Shown here piece after piece: positions 20,961-33,105 of a DNA stretch of 64,000 nucleotides. The notes under the pieces are model-generated. The model saw only the letters and a list, made by a program, of their open reading frames with translations. It did not search any database and was not told the DNA's origin. How positions within the stretch are numbered: the first letter of the stretch is position 1; every line of letters begins with the position of its first letter. The position numbers and the translations under genes are program-made. Source of the stretch: Rheum nobile (Eukaryota > Streptophyta > Magnoliopsida > Caryophyllales > Polygonaceae); the NCBI GenBank assembly GCA_027886185.1, contig WOAB01000619.1, positions 9,610,001 to 9,674,000 on the forward strand, read 5' to 3'.

Positions 20961-23900
20961 TGTTTTTTGATAAGGAAAGAATTAGATGGTACCTAGCTTC
21001 TATGCAAGGTCCGGCCTAGAGCATCTTTGCGGACGAGAACACGAAGTTCTAGGTCAAAATTCAGTGCAAACATCAAAGGTGAGAAGCTGAGTTTAGCAAT
21101 TTTGTCAGTATAACGGTTCACCTCACGAAAAACGTTCCTAATGAGGACTTTCTGGAAAAAATGGAGATCGATCAGAATATCAGCGATAACCATTTCAATT
21201 TCCCAAGGGCAAGTCCAAATGCCTAAGATCGAGTTTTTTTTTTATGGCTAAGATCGAGTTAATAAGGCATAACTTGTCACCTTCTATTTCAATATTGGTG
21301 GGGTTTAGTGATTTTGCTTATATAAGACTATTTTGTAGAGCCATGGTTTCAGCCATTAGTACTATGTTGATTCCGCACTGTTGGTTTTCCATATGGATGA
21401 TCCCGACTTTTTAATTTATGATAATAAATCCAGTACTTGTTTCCCCATTGGGTATTTTTGTTCCGTCAAAGTTGATTTTGAAAAAACGGGATTTCGGTCT
21501 TTCCTACTTAAAATTCCTTGTTTTTTGCCTTTGAGCTGTATTTTGTTTTGGTTGGGTGATCTCATCTTTTTCATGGTTTTCCGTTTTATTCCAATTTTGA
21601 ATTAGGCTTTTGATGTATGAGGTGAGGTCTTTAATTCTTTTGGGATTTGGTGTATGAAAAATGATTTGGTTCATGTTGATCTAGGTGCCCCACCATGTAG
21701 TGGCAAGGCAAACCAAACCAAATCATTTTTATTTAGATTTGTTTCAATCTCAAGGATTAACTCAATTGGTTTTTTATTATATGTATTCATACATCTAATA
21801 GTATTTTCAATGGAGGGGCTTTGTTTTGTAACCTATTTAAGGGTGTTTAGACACTTGAAGAGGAAATGAATTAAATTCTTGCATGGATTGTTGCATGAAT
21901 CACATGCTAATGGAACTGCAACATGTTTTTGAAATAATCTGGCTTTAATTGGTAGGCCATCATGACAAATTTTCCATAGGAAGTTTTTGACTTTCGGGTA
22001 TGTATCTAGTTTCCACAGCCATGAAAGATCATTGGGTGGAGTGTTAGATTGTTTAGTTATAAGTTCGAAAGTTGTTTTGGTAGAGAACCAACCATTCTTA
22101 TTAGGTGACCAATAAAGTCTGTCTGGATTTTATTGTTTGGTATTAGTATGTTGGTGATGAGATCCATCGCGTCTTTGTTAAGTATGTCTCTAAGCTTGGT
22201 TATATTCCATTTCTTATTAGAGATAAATTAACTTACTTTTGTTGATGGATTGATGATAGTATATGGAAGGTTGTAATTTGTCAGGATAAGGTTGGTAGTC
22301 CAATTGTCCTTCCAAACGTTGATTGAGTGGCCATCTCCAATAAGCGACTGAAGAGAAATATTGAATTATGTTCGGAGTTTAAGTAATTGTGACCATTGCG
22401 AGAAATGGTTAGTTTTTTTGTATATTGATATTTGTGTTTTTTAGGTATTTTTCATTTATGATTTTGACCCAGATGTTATTAGGTTAAGCGAAGATTTTCC
22501 AGATAAGTTTCATTTGTAGTGCTTTGTTCATCTACTGTTTTCTTGATTCCAATACCTCCACTTGATTTATTCCTACAAATTTTGTCTCATCCTATGAAGG
22601 GTTTGTATGTTTGATCTTTGTTCCATAGGAAGCTTTTATTCACTTTGTCCAGATTTTTTATTTATATATGATGGTAACATAAAGCATTGCATAATATAAT
22701 TTGGTTTTGCAGCAAGGTTTGCTTTAATGAGTGTTGCTCTTCCTTCAAGAGAGAGAGAGAGAGAGAGAGAGAGAGCTAGCTTTCCATTTAGTTAGTTGCG
22801 TAGTTGTTGAGTGGATAGTATCTTGGAAGGTATTCTGGTTAACTTTCCCATTAATAATTGGGCAACCTAAGTATTTATCTCGCGACATAGAGATTGGGAT
22901 ATTGAGAATTGATTGAATCAGTGTTTAGTGTTGTTTGGTGTGTTTGAGGTTGTTTGGAAAGCATATTTATGATAGTTGACACATTGTCCCGAAATGGAAC
23001 AATAGTTTTCAATTATGGATTTAACTTAAGAGCAAGCTATTTGGTTCGCTTTTGCAAAAATGAGGATATCATCTGCAAAAGCTAAGAAAGGGATATTTGT
23101 ACCCATTCGGTTGATTCTAAAGCCAAGTTGTTTGTTATTAATATCATGCTGTAATTTCCTGGCAAGGACTTCACCTCCTAAAACCGAAAGGAAGGGAGAC
23201 AAGGGGGTCGCCTTGACGGAGTCCTCGTTTAGGATCAAAGATGTCAGTAGGTCCACTATTAACTAAGACTGAAAATGAAACTGTTTCGATGCATTCTTTG
23301 ATCCATTGAATGAATCTAGGTGAGACACCAAATTTGTCAAGGACAAGTTAGAATGAATTCCCATTCAATCTTGTTGTATGTTTTTTCCATGTCTAATTTG
23401 ATGGAGATCCACCCTTCTTTGCATTTTTTTGTGCAAAAAGAGTGGAATATTTCATGAGATTACAAGATATTGTCTTGGATGGCTCGATCAGCGACAAAAG
23501 CACCTTGTAAGGGGTGAATGAGTTTATTCAGGATAGGTTTTAGCCTCTTTGTTATTATTTTGGAGATGATTTTATAAATAGTGGAGCATAGACTAATTGG
23601 TCGATAATTATTGGTTGAATTAGGGTTATCACATTTAGGTATAAGAGGTATGAAAGTGTGGTTGATTTGTTTCAGGAGCTTGCCAGAATGAAAGACGCTT
23701 TTCATAGCTTTAATAACTAGTGGCCCAACAATGTGCCAGTATTTTAGGTAAAAAAGAGCGGACATTCCATTAGGTCTAGGGGATTTATCGCTACCAGTGC
23801 TAAACACAACTTTCTTAATTTCATCATTAGTGACGCTCTTGGTTAGATTGGTGTTATCTTCATCATTAACCTTCTTTGTTATATTGCAGAGAAGGTTTTG

Positions 23901-25146
23901 AAGATTGTTGATGTTGATGTTGATGTTGATTTCCATTGAATGAATCTAGGTGAGACACCAAATTTTCTAGACCAATAATGATTGCTCCTTCTTGTGTTCT
24001 AATTTCCCGTATAACTTTCCGGCTTCTTCTTTCGTTAGCAGTTCTATGGAAATAGTTGGTGTTGGAATCTATTGATTTGATATGTTTGGTTTTAGCTCTT
24101 TGACTCCAATATGTTTTATGAAATGAGAGTAAACAGTCTTTTTTGTTAATAAGTCTATTTTGTTTATCAATTAGAGTTTGATTTGGAGTGATAATTATAT
24201 CTTTTTGAATCTTAGTAATTTCTTCCTCTGTTTCTTTAATTTGATTGAAGAGATTGCCAAAGGTTGTTTTATTCCATTTTTAGCACTAATTTTAAGTGCT
24301 AGTGTTTTTTCAACGAGGTTATACATATGCGATCCTTGGGTTTCAATTCTCCATGCTTGTTTAACTAGATTTTCAAAGTCTTTCCTTGATGTCCACATTT
24401 TTTCAAACGTAAAAGGTTGTGCTTTTATAGGAATAGGATTTTCTAGTTCCACAAATATTGGGCAGTGGTCTGATGAGGTAAAAGCGTGTTTTTTGGTGAA
24501 GATACCAGGGAACCATTGTAAAATTTGATCATGGATGAGAACCCGGTCCAATTTTTCGTAATTATTATCATTTTTTGTCCTTTCTTTCGTTAGGTGATGT
24601 CACCCCCTTGAGTCGGGATATTTAGCAGGTCACAGTTGTTTTTAAAGTTTAAGTCTTTGGAATCTAAAAGGGGTATTGTGGCTTCCACCTTTTTTCTCCG
24701 CAAATGATTCAATTTCATTGAGGTTGCCTATAATGATGCAAGACATATGAGTTTGTTGGATAAAGTTAGTTAGGAGATTCCATAATTCATTTTTTCATTT
24801 TCTTTTGGTGGAGCGTATGTAAAAATAAGCATCATGTAGTAGTTTTTTCAATGATTTTGTATTTGATGGAAATAAATCTCTTATAAATGTGTGCGAGTTC
24901 ACAAATTTTGTTTTGTAATTGATATGATTTCCACATGACGCAAATACCGCCAGGGAAGCCTGTTGCTGGCGAATAGTGGAAAGTGTCAAATCCAGCTTTA
25001 AGCCATAGGATTTTTTTTGGTTCTTGGTTAGTCCTTGTTTCAACAAGGGCCATGATTTGAATTTTATCTATTTTGCACAGTGATTCAATATCAGTCCAGG
25101 GGGTTTTTCGACTGATACCACGACAGTTCTAGAGGCTTATCTTCAT
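20961..25146 (-). pseudogene. L1-type LINE ORF2 (endonuclease-reverse transcriptase)
   Basis: The frame starts at 25146 with MKISL-stop-NCRGISRKTPW, the classic start of plant L1 endonuclease with a Trp-to-stop change, followed by MALVETRTNQEPKK. The endonuclease C-terminus (HAFTSSDHCPIFVELENP, 24195-24551), reverse transcriptase (GSDKSPRPNGMSALFYLKYW, NNYRPISLCSTIYKIISK, FLAFADDILIFAKA, 23026-23936), zf-RVT domain (KVKNFLWKICHDGLPIKARL at about 21880-22020) and C-terminal RNase H-like domain (REVNRYTDKIAKLS at about 21060-21130) follow in order. Many stops and frameshifts show it is dead. The 3' end on the minus strand is near 20961 where a short T-run may be the remains of poly(A). No clear target duplication was found. 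Confidence 0.88.
22747..22775 (+). repeat. GA microsatellite
   Basis: About 14 uninterrupted AG/GA dinucleotides lie within the LINE. Confidence 0.95.
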
Positions 25147-26977
25147 AAAAACAAATTTTGTTAATTTGCAAGTGAGTTTGGTCTTGCCTTGTTACAACAA
25201 GGGTCCAGATTAGTTTTAAATCCAATGCTAGGATAAATCCAGAGTTTATGTTTTGTTGTCCAATGTTGATCATCCTTAGCAGAGGATGCATTGATATTGT
25301 TGATAACAACAGGGGTTTTGGTAGGGGTTGTTTCTTATGAAGCAAACACATTAATGATTTCAAAATACTGAACCGTAAAGGTTTTTATTCCTTTATCCTT
25401 GTGATATGAAGGTAAGAACATAGATTTTGTGGAGCAAGCAAAAACAGAGAATAATGATTTCGCGTTTATAGTTATGATTTCGAGATCAAAGAAACCAGAA
25501 CAAAAAATCATAGCTAAGATCGATTTGCTGTAATTTCTAGTCAAGTGATGAAAGATAACTACATTAACAAGTCCATGGAGTTCCTTTGGAGAAGACAAAA
25601 AAAGAAATGTTGGCTTTCCCTGGAAAGAAGGCCCGTTGGTATGGTGTGCCATAAGGGATTCAGCTCATGCTAAGATAGTTAATGTTTTAAGAAACTGCAA
25701 GAAAAGAAGGCATGCAATATTAGAGTATAGTATGAGCAGATTGAATGTATTGTAACTATATATGATATTATTAAGGAAGTACCTCCAGTCATTATTGATT
25801 TTAGGAGGCAGTAACAGCTTGGCTGAAATAAGATAAAGGAGTTAAAAGGTCTTGAGCATTCATCATTTTGGTAAAAGCTTGATAAAGCAAGGGTTATTGC
25901 AAAGTATTCTACATGATGTTGTATGGAATAGTAGGTAAAATGCCAAGGGCCGATTATTCTCTACAAAGAGATATAATGTATAGAGAAATAGTATATCATC
26001 GATAAGGTAATAATTATGTAGTACGATGCATTACTACCTAGAGTGAATCCAAGGCAACATAAAGGAGAGTAATTAGTAATGTGGGGTTATTGAGATGTCT
26101 ACTCAATGGGTTAAGAACCTTTACTAGTGTTATTAGTCGGATTATCATCCTTAGACGATGAAGCAATGGTATTGTTGATAACAATAAAGGTTTTAGTAGG
26201 GGTTATTGCTTGTGAAGCAAATACATACATGGTATCATAACAACAAACAACAATGAAGGTTTTAACTCCTTTATCCTTATGAGGTGAAGGTAAACACATA
26301 GAATTTAGGGAGCAATCTCATACATAGAAATAATGTTGTTATGATTAAGGAGGTTAGCACTAGATGAGGCTTGTGAAGCCTTAGTGCGCCAGATATCAGT
26401 AAGAAGATAACGTTCTTTCCGCAAATCAAGGGAAGAATACCAGATAAAATTAGTGTATTGACCAAACACACACATCAAACAAAGAAGTAGTTGAGCAAAT
26501 AGAGGCAACCACAATGGAGGACAAGGGTTCAACCAATATTCACAGGCAAAGTAAGGATACATGTAAACAGAGTAAAATAAGAGGTAGAGTTCAAGAATGG
26601 GGTTAATACACCTTGGGTTAAGGTAGAAATATAGCAAGAGAGGAGGAGCGATCAAGAACCAGGCAGTGACCCCAGCTCCATCAACAGCTCCAAAAATCTA
26701 GAGCCGAAGGCTTTGCCTTAAAGCCTTTGGAAAAGGTGTCTTCAGGGGGGAAGAGATTGGTGTAACCCGAGGAACCACCATAGTAGATATGATGAAAGAA
26801 CCGCGAGGAGAAAGAACTTGAGGCTTGGGACTATTTTGAGGCCAATTAGTTGGCGACAGAATGCACAGATCTTGAGGCCACTTCAAGAAAGGACGAACTC
26901 CTTAAGCAGATTGTATTGGCGGAGATATCATGGTAGAATTTAGAGGTCGGTGTAACCCGAGGAACCATCATAGTGGA
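25147..26977. other. Unassigned region, possible LINE ORF1/5' part
   Basis: No recognisable protein was found. Minus-strand frames contain a motif repeated twice (SYHKDKGIKTF at about 25390 and SPHKDKGVKTFIVVC at about 26270), reflecting a diverged DNA duplication of about 25270-25440 and 26160-26310. A second short duplication, GTGTAACCCGAGGAACCA, lies at 26761 and 26950, the second copy just before the gypsy LTR. Location 5' of a minus-strand LINE suggests ORF1 and 5' UTR, but no zinc knuckle is visible. Confidence 0.3.
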
Positions 26978-27486
26978 TGTTGGGCCTAAGAATTCTGAAG
27001 CCCAAATCGCTTGGCCCATGGATCCAGAAAAGAGTGAGAATCGGTTCAGTTGAAGACGGAACAGACTCGACCCAAACGCAGGGGATGCTGGCAAGAATCT
27101 TGGAGGTCTGTTCAACGGTTCCCAAGAAATCCGGGGGATAACGACTAGATTAGAACAACCATGTAATCTATGTATAAATACTCGATTAAGCAAATAAACA
27201 TGTACGCGAGATCATTATTAATATTACCAACTTTCGTGCACAATTCTCTTGTTCTACAATTATTATCATAAGTTCGATTCTTCATTGCAACTTTGAAGCG
27301 ACCGACGTCTGAATTATCTTACTCGACCAGCCTGTAGTTCGAGGGAGATAAGCTTGTATTTTTATCTAATTAATCTTATTTTGTCTAGCTCTTTATTTGA
27401 TTTGGATTTTTCAGATATAATCTGCTCTATAATTGTCTAGTTGCCCTCCTTAAGGCGATCTAGATCAGTTAGATCTTTTCGCATCA
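26978..27486 (+). repeat. 5' LTR of Tat-like element
   Basis: It begins TGTTGGGCCTAAGAATTCTG and ends near CGCATCA; about 175 bp recur at 31564-31738. A TATA-like TGTATAAATACTCG lies at about 27171-27184, about 310 bp before the end. Confidence 0.75.
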
Positions 27487-27494
27487 AAACAATT

Positions 27495-27512
27495 TGGCGC
27501 CCACCGTGGGGC
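27495..27512 (+). other. Primer-binding site of Tat-like element
   Basis: TGGCGCCCACCGTGGGGC follows the LTR, a tRNA-complementary site common in this group of plant gypsy elements. Confidence 0.75.
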
Positions 27513-27561
27513 ATCTAGTCAATCAATCGATCCAACCATCAAACCTAGCATTCATCCCATC

Positions 27562-29340
27562 ATGGCCGAGGTCGGACACCCAACAATCCTCGTCGAAGAT
27601 CAAGTCCAAACCGACATCCTAGTCGCGAACCAAGCAGAGGACGCCACTATCCAACCGGTCGCGAACTCACAAATCCAAGAGCTCGTAAAAGCCATGAGCG
27701 TCCTCCAAGAAGAACTAGCCCAGCAACGCGCTAGAACCGAAGCGCTGAGTACCCAATCTGAATCAGAAATTACTCGACTAACTCATAAGAACGAATTGTT
27801 GAAATCTCAGGTACATTCGGCCGCATCAAACCCCGGAGGTTCAAGGCGTGTAGTCAACACTGAAGGATTATCCACCCGACTCGACATGGACGGGATAGAT
27901 GTGACTCCCGCAATGGCAACTCATGCCTCCCTACCTCCTGGTATATTCCAAACTCCCCCAGTCACTTTCACTACAACTAACGTGCCAAGTCTTATAGCCG
28001 GGCCCCCAGAAGCTCGAGCGACCCTTCCACATGTAACGGCTCCAGCCGACATCCAGACCCTCATACAACAGGCTATCAACGAGCACATGAAGGCCTTGGA
28101 TGACTGTATCGCACGAATCACGAGAGTCCCTCAACCGATCGAGAAAGAAGCGATCGATGGATACGAAGACTCACCTTTCACGGAGGCGATCGCGCGCATC
28201 GAGATCCCTAAGAAGTTCCACGTCCCTAACATGCCCAATTATGATGGGACTGGGGACCCCGACGATCATGTTTCAATTTATAAGAAAAAATTAATGACTA
28301 TTTCGATCCCAAGAGGGAACCGTGAGGCGGTCATGTGCAAAAGTTTTGGCACGACCCTCACGGGACCTACACTAACTTGGCTTATGCACTTACCACAGGG
28401 ATCCATCGCTTCCTTCGCCGACCCGATCAACTCATTCAAAATCCAATTCGCTAGCAGTCGAAGACTGCAAAAACAATCAAATGACCTGTACAGGATCGTG
28501 CAAAGGTATGGCGAACCTCTAAGGGATTATCTTAACAGGTACAACAAGGAGAAGGTCACGATCCAACACTGTGACATTCCGACGTCAATCGAAGTGTTTC
28601 ACCGAGGCTTGGTCAGGGGCAGTGAACTCTACTGTGAACTAACCAAGTATCTATGCCGAAGCTTCGAAAACGTTCAAGCCAAGACCATGGCGCAAGTAAG
28701 ACTCGAAGAAGATGAAAAACCCTTCAAAGCAAACAAGAGTCCCGATCATGGAGGCGATCGCGCGCATCGAGATCCCTAAGAAGTTCCACGTCCCCAACAT
28801 GCCCAATTATGATGGGACTGGGGACCCCGATGATCATGTTTCAATTTATAAGAAAAAATTAATGACTATTTCGATCCCAAGAGGGAACCGTGAGGCGGTC
28901 ATGTGCAAAAGTTTTGGCACGACCCTCACGGGACCTGCACTAACTTGGCTTATGCACTTACCACAGGGATCCATCGCTTCCTTCGCCAACCTGATCAACT
29001 CATTCAAAATCCAATTCGCTAGTAGTCGAAGACTGGAAAAACAATCAAATGACCTGTATAGGATCGTGCAAAGGTATGGCGAACCTCTAAGGGATTATCT
29101 TAACAGGTACAACAAGGAGAAGGTCGTGATCCAACACTGTGACATTCCGACGTCAATCGAAGCGTTTCGCCGAGGCTTGGTCAGGGGCAGTGAACTCTAC
29201 TGTGAACTGACCAAGTATCTGTGCTGAAGCTTCAAAAACATTCAAGCCAAGACCATGGCGCAAGTAAGACTCGAAGAAGATGAAAAACCCTTCAAAGCAA
29301 ACAAGAGTCCCGATCGAGTCGACCGAAAAGCCTCTTTGGA
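27562..29340 (+). pseudogene. Tat-like gag with internal duplication
   Basis: The frame starts MAEVGHPTILVEDQVQTDIL, followed by a Gln/Glu-rich coiled-coil-like segment (about residues 25-95). The retrotransposon gag domain contains IEIPKKFHVPNMPNYDGTGD, LTWLMHLPQGSIASFADPIN and EPLRDYLNRYNKEKVTIQHC. A 568-bp direct duplication repeats this domain (28182-28749 and 28750-29317). Because 568 is not a multiple of three, the first frame ends at 28779 and the second copy continues in another frame (to 29227). The gag is therefore broken. Confidence 0.85.
28182..29317 (+). repeat. 568-bp tandem duplication inside gag
   Basis: GGAGGCGATCGCGCGCATCG starts both units (28182 and 28750) and both end with CAAACAAGAGTCCCGATC. 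The copies differ at roughly a dozen positions, so the duplication is not brand new. A short GATC microhomology lies at the junction. Confidence 0.93.
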
Positions 29341-29409
29341 TTATCAACACGATATGGGAAAGAAGTAAGGTGGTCTCAGAAGAGTGACAAACCAGATGTC
29401 AAGAAGGAC

Positions 29410-30111
29410 ATGAATCGGTGGTGCGAGTTCCATGGAGACCACGGACACTCGACGGACGAATGCATAGCCCTTCGTAAAGAATTCACAAGACTCCTCGTGC
29501 ATGGACTATTACGCGACATCCTTTCAGACAGGGCCAAAGCGACCCTTGATCGAAGGGACCAGGTAGCGTCCGACAAACCATCCTCTCCAGTTTCTACTAA
29601 AATTGTTAACACCATTTCAGGAGGATCAGATGTGTGTGGAAACACATACTCGGTCGCCAAGAGGCATGCTCGAGAGAGCAAAGGCAACAAACCCATCCTA
29701 GCAGAAACAAGACAACCATGGATCTCCGATGCTCTAGCCATCACCTTCGACGATTCGGAGGCTCAAGAGTTAGGCGATCATCACGACGGTTTGGTAATCT
29801 CACTCTCAATTAGTAATTGCCATATCCGTCGTGTACTAATCGACACAGGTAGCTCTACCAACTTGTTGACACTAGATGCCTTAAAAGTCATGGGTTTAAG
29901 CGAGGACGACTTAACCAGAAACTCCACCCCGTTAGTCAGGTTCAGTGGGGAAGTTAAGTATACCCAAGGCGAAATCGTGTTAACAACGTACGCAGATGGA
30001 GTCAACCAACAGGTAAAGTACTTAATTCTCGATTGCCCATCCCCATACAACGCGATCCTTGGCAGACCTTGGATTCACGCCATGAAAGTTGTACCTTCCA
30101 CTTACCTCTAG
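29410..30111 (+). pseudogene. Tat-like zinc finger and aspartic protease
   Basis: The segment encodes CEFHGDHGHSTDECIALRKE, a Cys/His cluster typical of Tat/Athila-type gag-protease boundaries. It is followed by a pepsin-like retroviral protease with an intact active site in RRVLIDTGSSTNLLTLDALK and the conserved LDCPSPYNAILGRPWIHAM. The protease processes the gag-pol polyprotein. The frame stops at 30111 and is out of register with the RT frame downstream. Confidence 0.85.
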
Positions 30112-30270
30112 ACGATAAAATTTCCTACTAAGTGGGGGGTACATGAAATAAAAGGCGACCAACGGGCTGCCAAGGAATGCTACGTCACTTCGATGAAAGG
30201 GGCAGTCGACAAATCCTCCATATAGCAATCACAGTACGGCGAAGGAACCACACGATACGTCGAGCCAGAA

Positions 30271-31560
30271 ATGGAACAACTCGACGAGATTACACTGGAT
30301 CCTTTAAAGCCGACACAGATGGTAAGGGTCGGATCAGATCTAATCGATTCGACCAGAGCGAATTTAATTTCTGTTTTACGATCCCACTCTAACTGTTTTG
30401 CTTGGTCACACGAAGACATGGTAGGGATCTCCCCAGATATTATTACTTACAAATTGAATGTAGATCCCACACATCCTCCCGTCAAGCAAAAGAGAAGAAA
30501 GTTCGCACCAGAACGCAACAAGATTGTAGACGACGAGGTAAAAAATCTACTTGAAACAGGCAAAATAAAGGAAGTCAAATACCCAGACTGGCTAGCAAAC
30601 GTCGTGGTGGTACAAAAGAAGAACGGGAAATGGAGGGTGTGCATCGACTTCACAGACTTAAACAAAGCTTTCCCAAAAGACTCCTTCCCCCTACCACATA
30701 TCGACGCTATGGTCGACGCGACCGCATGACACGAAATGCTAACATTCATGGACACATTTAGTGGCTACAACCAGATCCTCATGGATCCTGACGACCAAGA
30801 GAAAATGGCTTTCATAACAAGTCAAGGTACATATTGTTACAAAGTAATGCCGTTTGGACTAAAAAGTGCAGGGGCCACTTACCAAAGGCTGGTGAACAAA
30901 ATGTTCAAGGACCAAATCGGAGATACAATGGAAGTCTACATCGACGACATTCTCGTCAAATCCAAAAAAGCAGGGGACCACATCGAACACTTAAAGGAAG
31001 CCTTCGAGGTACTAAAAAGATATAACATGAAATTGAACCCGACTAATTGTTCTTTCGGAGTGTCTTTAGGGAAATTTTTAGGATACATGGTCACTCAAAG
31101 AGGTATAGAAGCCAGTCCCGACCAGATCAAGGCCATCGTCAACCTCAGATCCCCTCGATGCGTCAAAGACGTCCAGAAATTAACAGGACGGATAACAGCA
31201 TTGAATAGATTCATATCCAAGTCGTCGGATAAGTGTAAACTCTTCTACGAAGCCTTGAAGAAAAACAAATCATTCGACTGGACAGCTACACACGAGCAAG
31301 CCTTCCAAGATCTGAAGGCGTATTTAGCAAGCCCGCTCCTATTGGCTAAACCAAAAGACGACGAGCCATTACCGTTATATCTAGCCGTATCAGAATCATC
31401 CGTCAGCGCGGTCCTCACAAGGGAAGAAGATGGCAAACAATCACCAGTCTACTATGTAAGTCGTTCGCTACTCCCAGCAGAGACAAGGTACACATCGCTT
31501 GAAAAATTAGTCTTGGCATTAGTTATGGCTTCAAATAAATTACGGCTTCAAATAAATTAG
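30271..31560 (+). pseudogene. Tat-like reverse transcriptase and RNase H start
   Basis: Reverse transcriptase motifs are well kept: NVVVVQKKNGKWRVCIDFTD, MPFGLKSAGATYQRLVNKMF, and the catalytic VYIDDILVKS. RNase H begins with PLYLAVSESSVSAVL and SPVYYVSRSLLPAETRYTS. A TGA at 30727-30729 interrupts the frame just before HEMLTFMDTFSGYNQ. After VMASNKLR the sequence makes a small tandem repeat (GGCTTCAAATAAATTA twice) and enters the 3' LTR, so the rest of RNase H, the integrase and the 3' internal region are deleted. Confidence 0.9.
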
Positions 31561-31563
31561 TTA

Positions 31564-31738
31564 TGGGCCAAAGAATTCTGAAGCCCAAATCGCTTGGCCC
31601 ATGGATCCAGAAAAGAGTGAGATTCAGTTCAGTTGAAGATGGAACAGACTCGACCCAAACGCAGAGGATGTTGGCAAGAATCTCGGAGGTCTGTTCAACG
31701 GTTCCCACGAAATCCGGGGGATAACGGCTAGATTAGAA
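31564..31738 (+). repeat. Tat-like 3' LTR fragment
   Basis: TGGGCCAAAGAATTCTGAAG...GGCTAGATTAGAA matches the first part of the LTR at 26978-27150. It is truncated at 31738, where SIRE-B pol sequence starts. Confidence 0.88.
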
Positions 31739-33105
31739 AGCGTTATGAACATCTAAGAATTTTTCTAGGCAAGATCTCTTTGGATTGAGCAAGTCCCGGT
31801 CTACTATTCCCTCAACGATTGGCTAAAATGATCTAATTTGATTAGGGAACAATGACTTAGTCACATTTTATTTGATGATTTGTGATTCGTGATGACTTGC
31901 TATGTGATTTAATTTTTATTTTATCTTTTAGATTCACATCTTGACTTTGATGATGTTTGAAACTTTAGCAAAGCACATGAACATCTTTCTCGAGCTCAAA
32001 AAAAACCTTGATCTATCTAACCCTCATTACAAGTCGAAATGATAGTTGATTGTCATGTTGGTCCCAAAGCCATGATCTAGGTAAACGTTCCTTATGAACT
32101 CTTTCTTTGTCACCACTTATTGGGTTTAATTATTTGGATCTTTTATGTTCCCTACCAACTCTCCCTTTTATTCTTCTCACAGTAAACGAAGAAGGGAGTA
32201 ATGAATACTTAGTTAAAGAGGAATGTAGAATTAGGAACAATGAAATTTGGAGTAGCAGGTGAACATTGCTTAATGTCTAAGGAAAAAGTTGATTGTGAGA
32301 AGAGGGCTCTGCGAAAAGGAATGTTATGCGCAGTAAATGGGTGAAAAGTGACCGTTTCCACTGCAGAGAGAAGATCTTGATTGTATAAAAGATTAGGTCA
32401 TTTAATTTATATTGATAAGTGTCATTTGGGAAAGATCTTTTCCAATTTAGACTAATATTTCCCCCACTTTTCAACTAATGATGTTTCACCTCTCTCTCGC
32501 ATTAAGAAGTTTCTCAATCTCGATCCTACTCTCAACTCTCCCAATTTACTTCTCTTCCACTAAACCTAAACAGAAGTTAACAACATCTTTCTCCAACACC
32601 AACACTTTTTCCACCAACCTCAATTCTGCCTCCGAGGGGTTAGACTCCGCTGCATCGTCGTTGTGATTGCTAAGTTGGCGGCACTCTTGCCCAACAAATT
32701 GACATCCTACACCCCTTCCAAACCCCAATACTCATCTACCTTTGTTCCTGATGTTTCCGCTATTGCTAAGGAAGCGGTAACAGTTCCTGAGTCGGTATCG
32801 GACTATTGGTGAAGGAGAAAGAAGAAACAACACCGTTGGCTGAAGCGGTGGCCGATGCAGAGAAAAATGGAAATGCTAAACAAGAGCAGGACTCTCTTGT
32901 GTGCTGATTTACTCTTACTATGAAAGCGAAACATGCTCAGCTGGATAAGCTTGGGCATGAACTGGCTATAGTGCCTTATGAAGGGCCAGTACAAAAGCCA
33001 AACAGGAAAAGGTCACAGACTCTACTATAAGAAAAAAGACAACAAGGTGGAGTTTTTGGGAACATCTAGGGCCAATACCAACCTCTCAACACCCAACCCT
33101 AAGTG

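Larger units (their letters stand above)
26978..31738 (+). mobile_element. Truncated Ty3/gypsy (Tat-like) retrotransposon
   Basis: The unit has a 5' LTR, a TTTGGCGCCCACCGTGGGG primer region, gag, protease, reverse transcriptase and the start of RNase H. It then jumps directly into about 175 bp of 3' LTR (31564-31738) which is itself cut off and fused to a SIRE-B fragment. Integrase and the rest of RNase H are deleted. No target duplication can be defined because the right end is missing. The clade assignment rests on gag and zinc-finger motifs recalled from Tat/Athila-type elements. Confidence 0.85.

Noticed and set aside
22731..22916. Glu-Arg repeat protein
   Set aside because: Translation of a GA microsatellite within a LINE read antisense.
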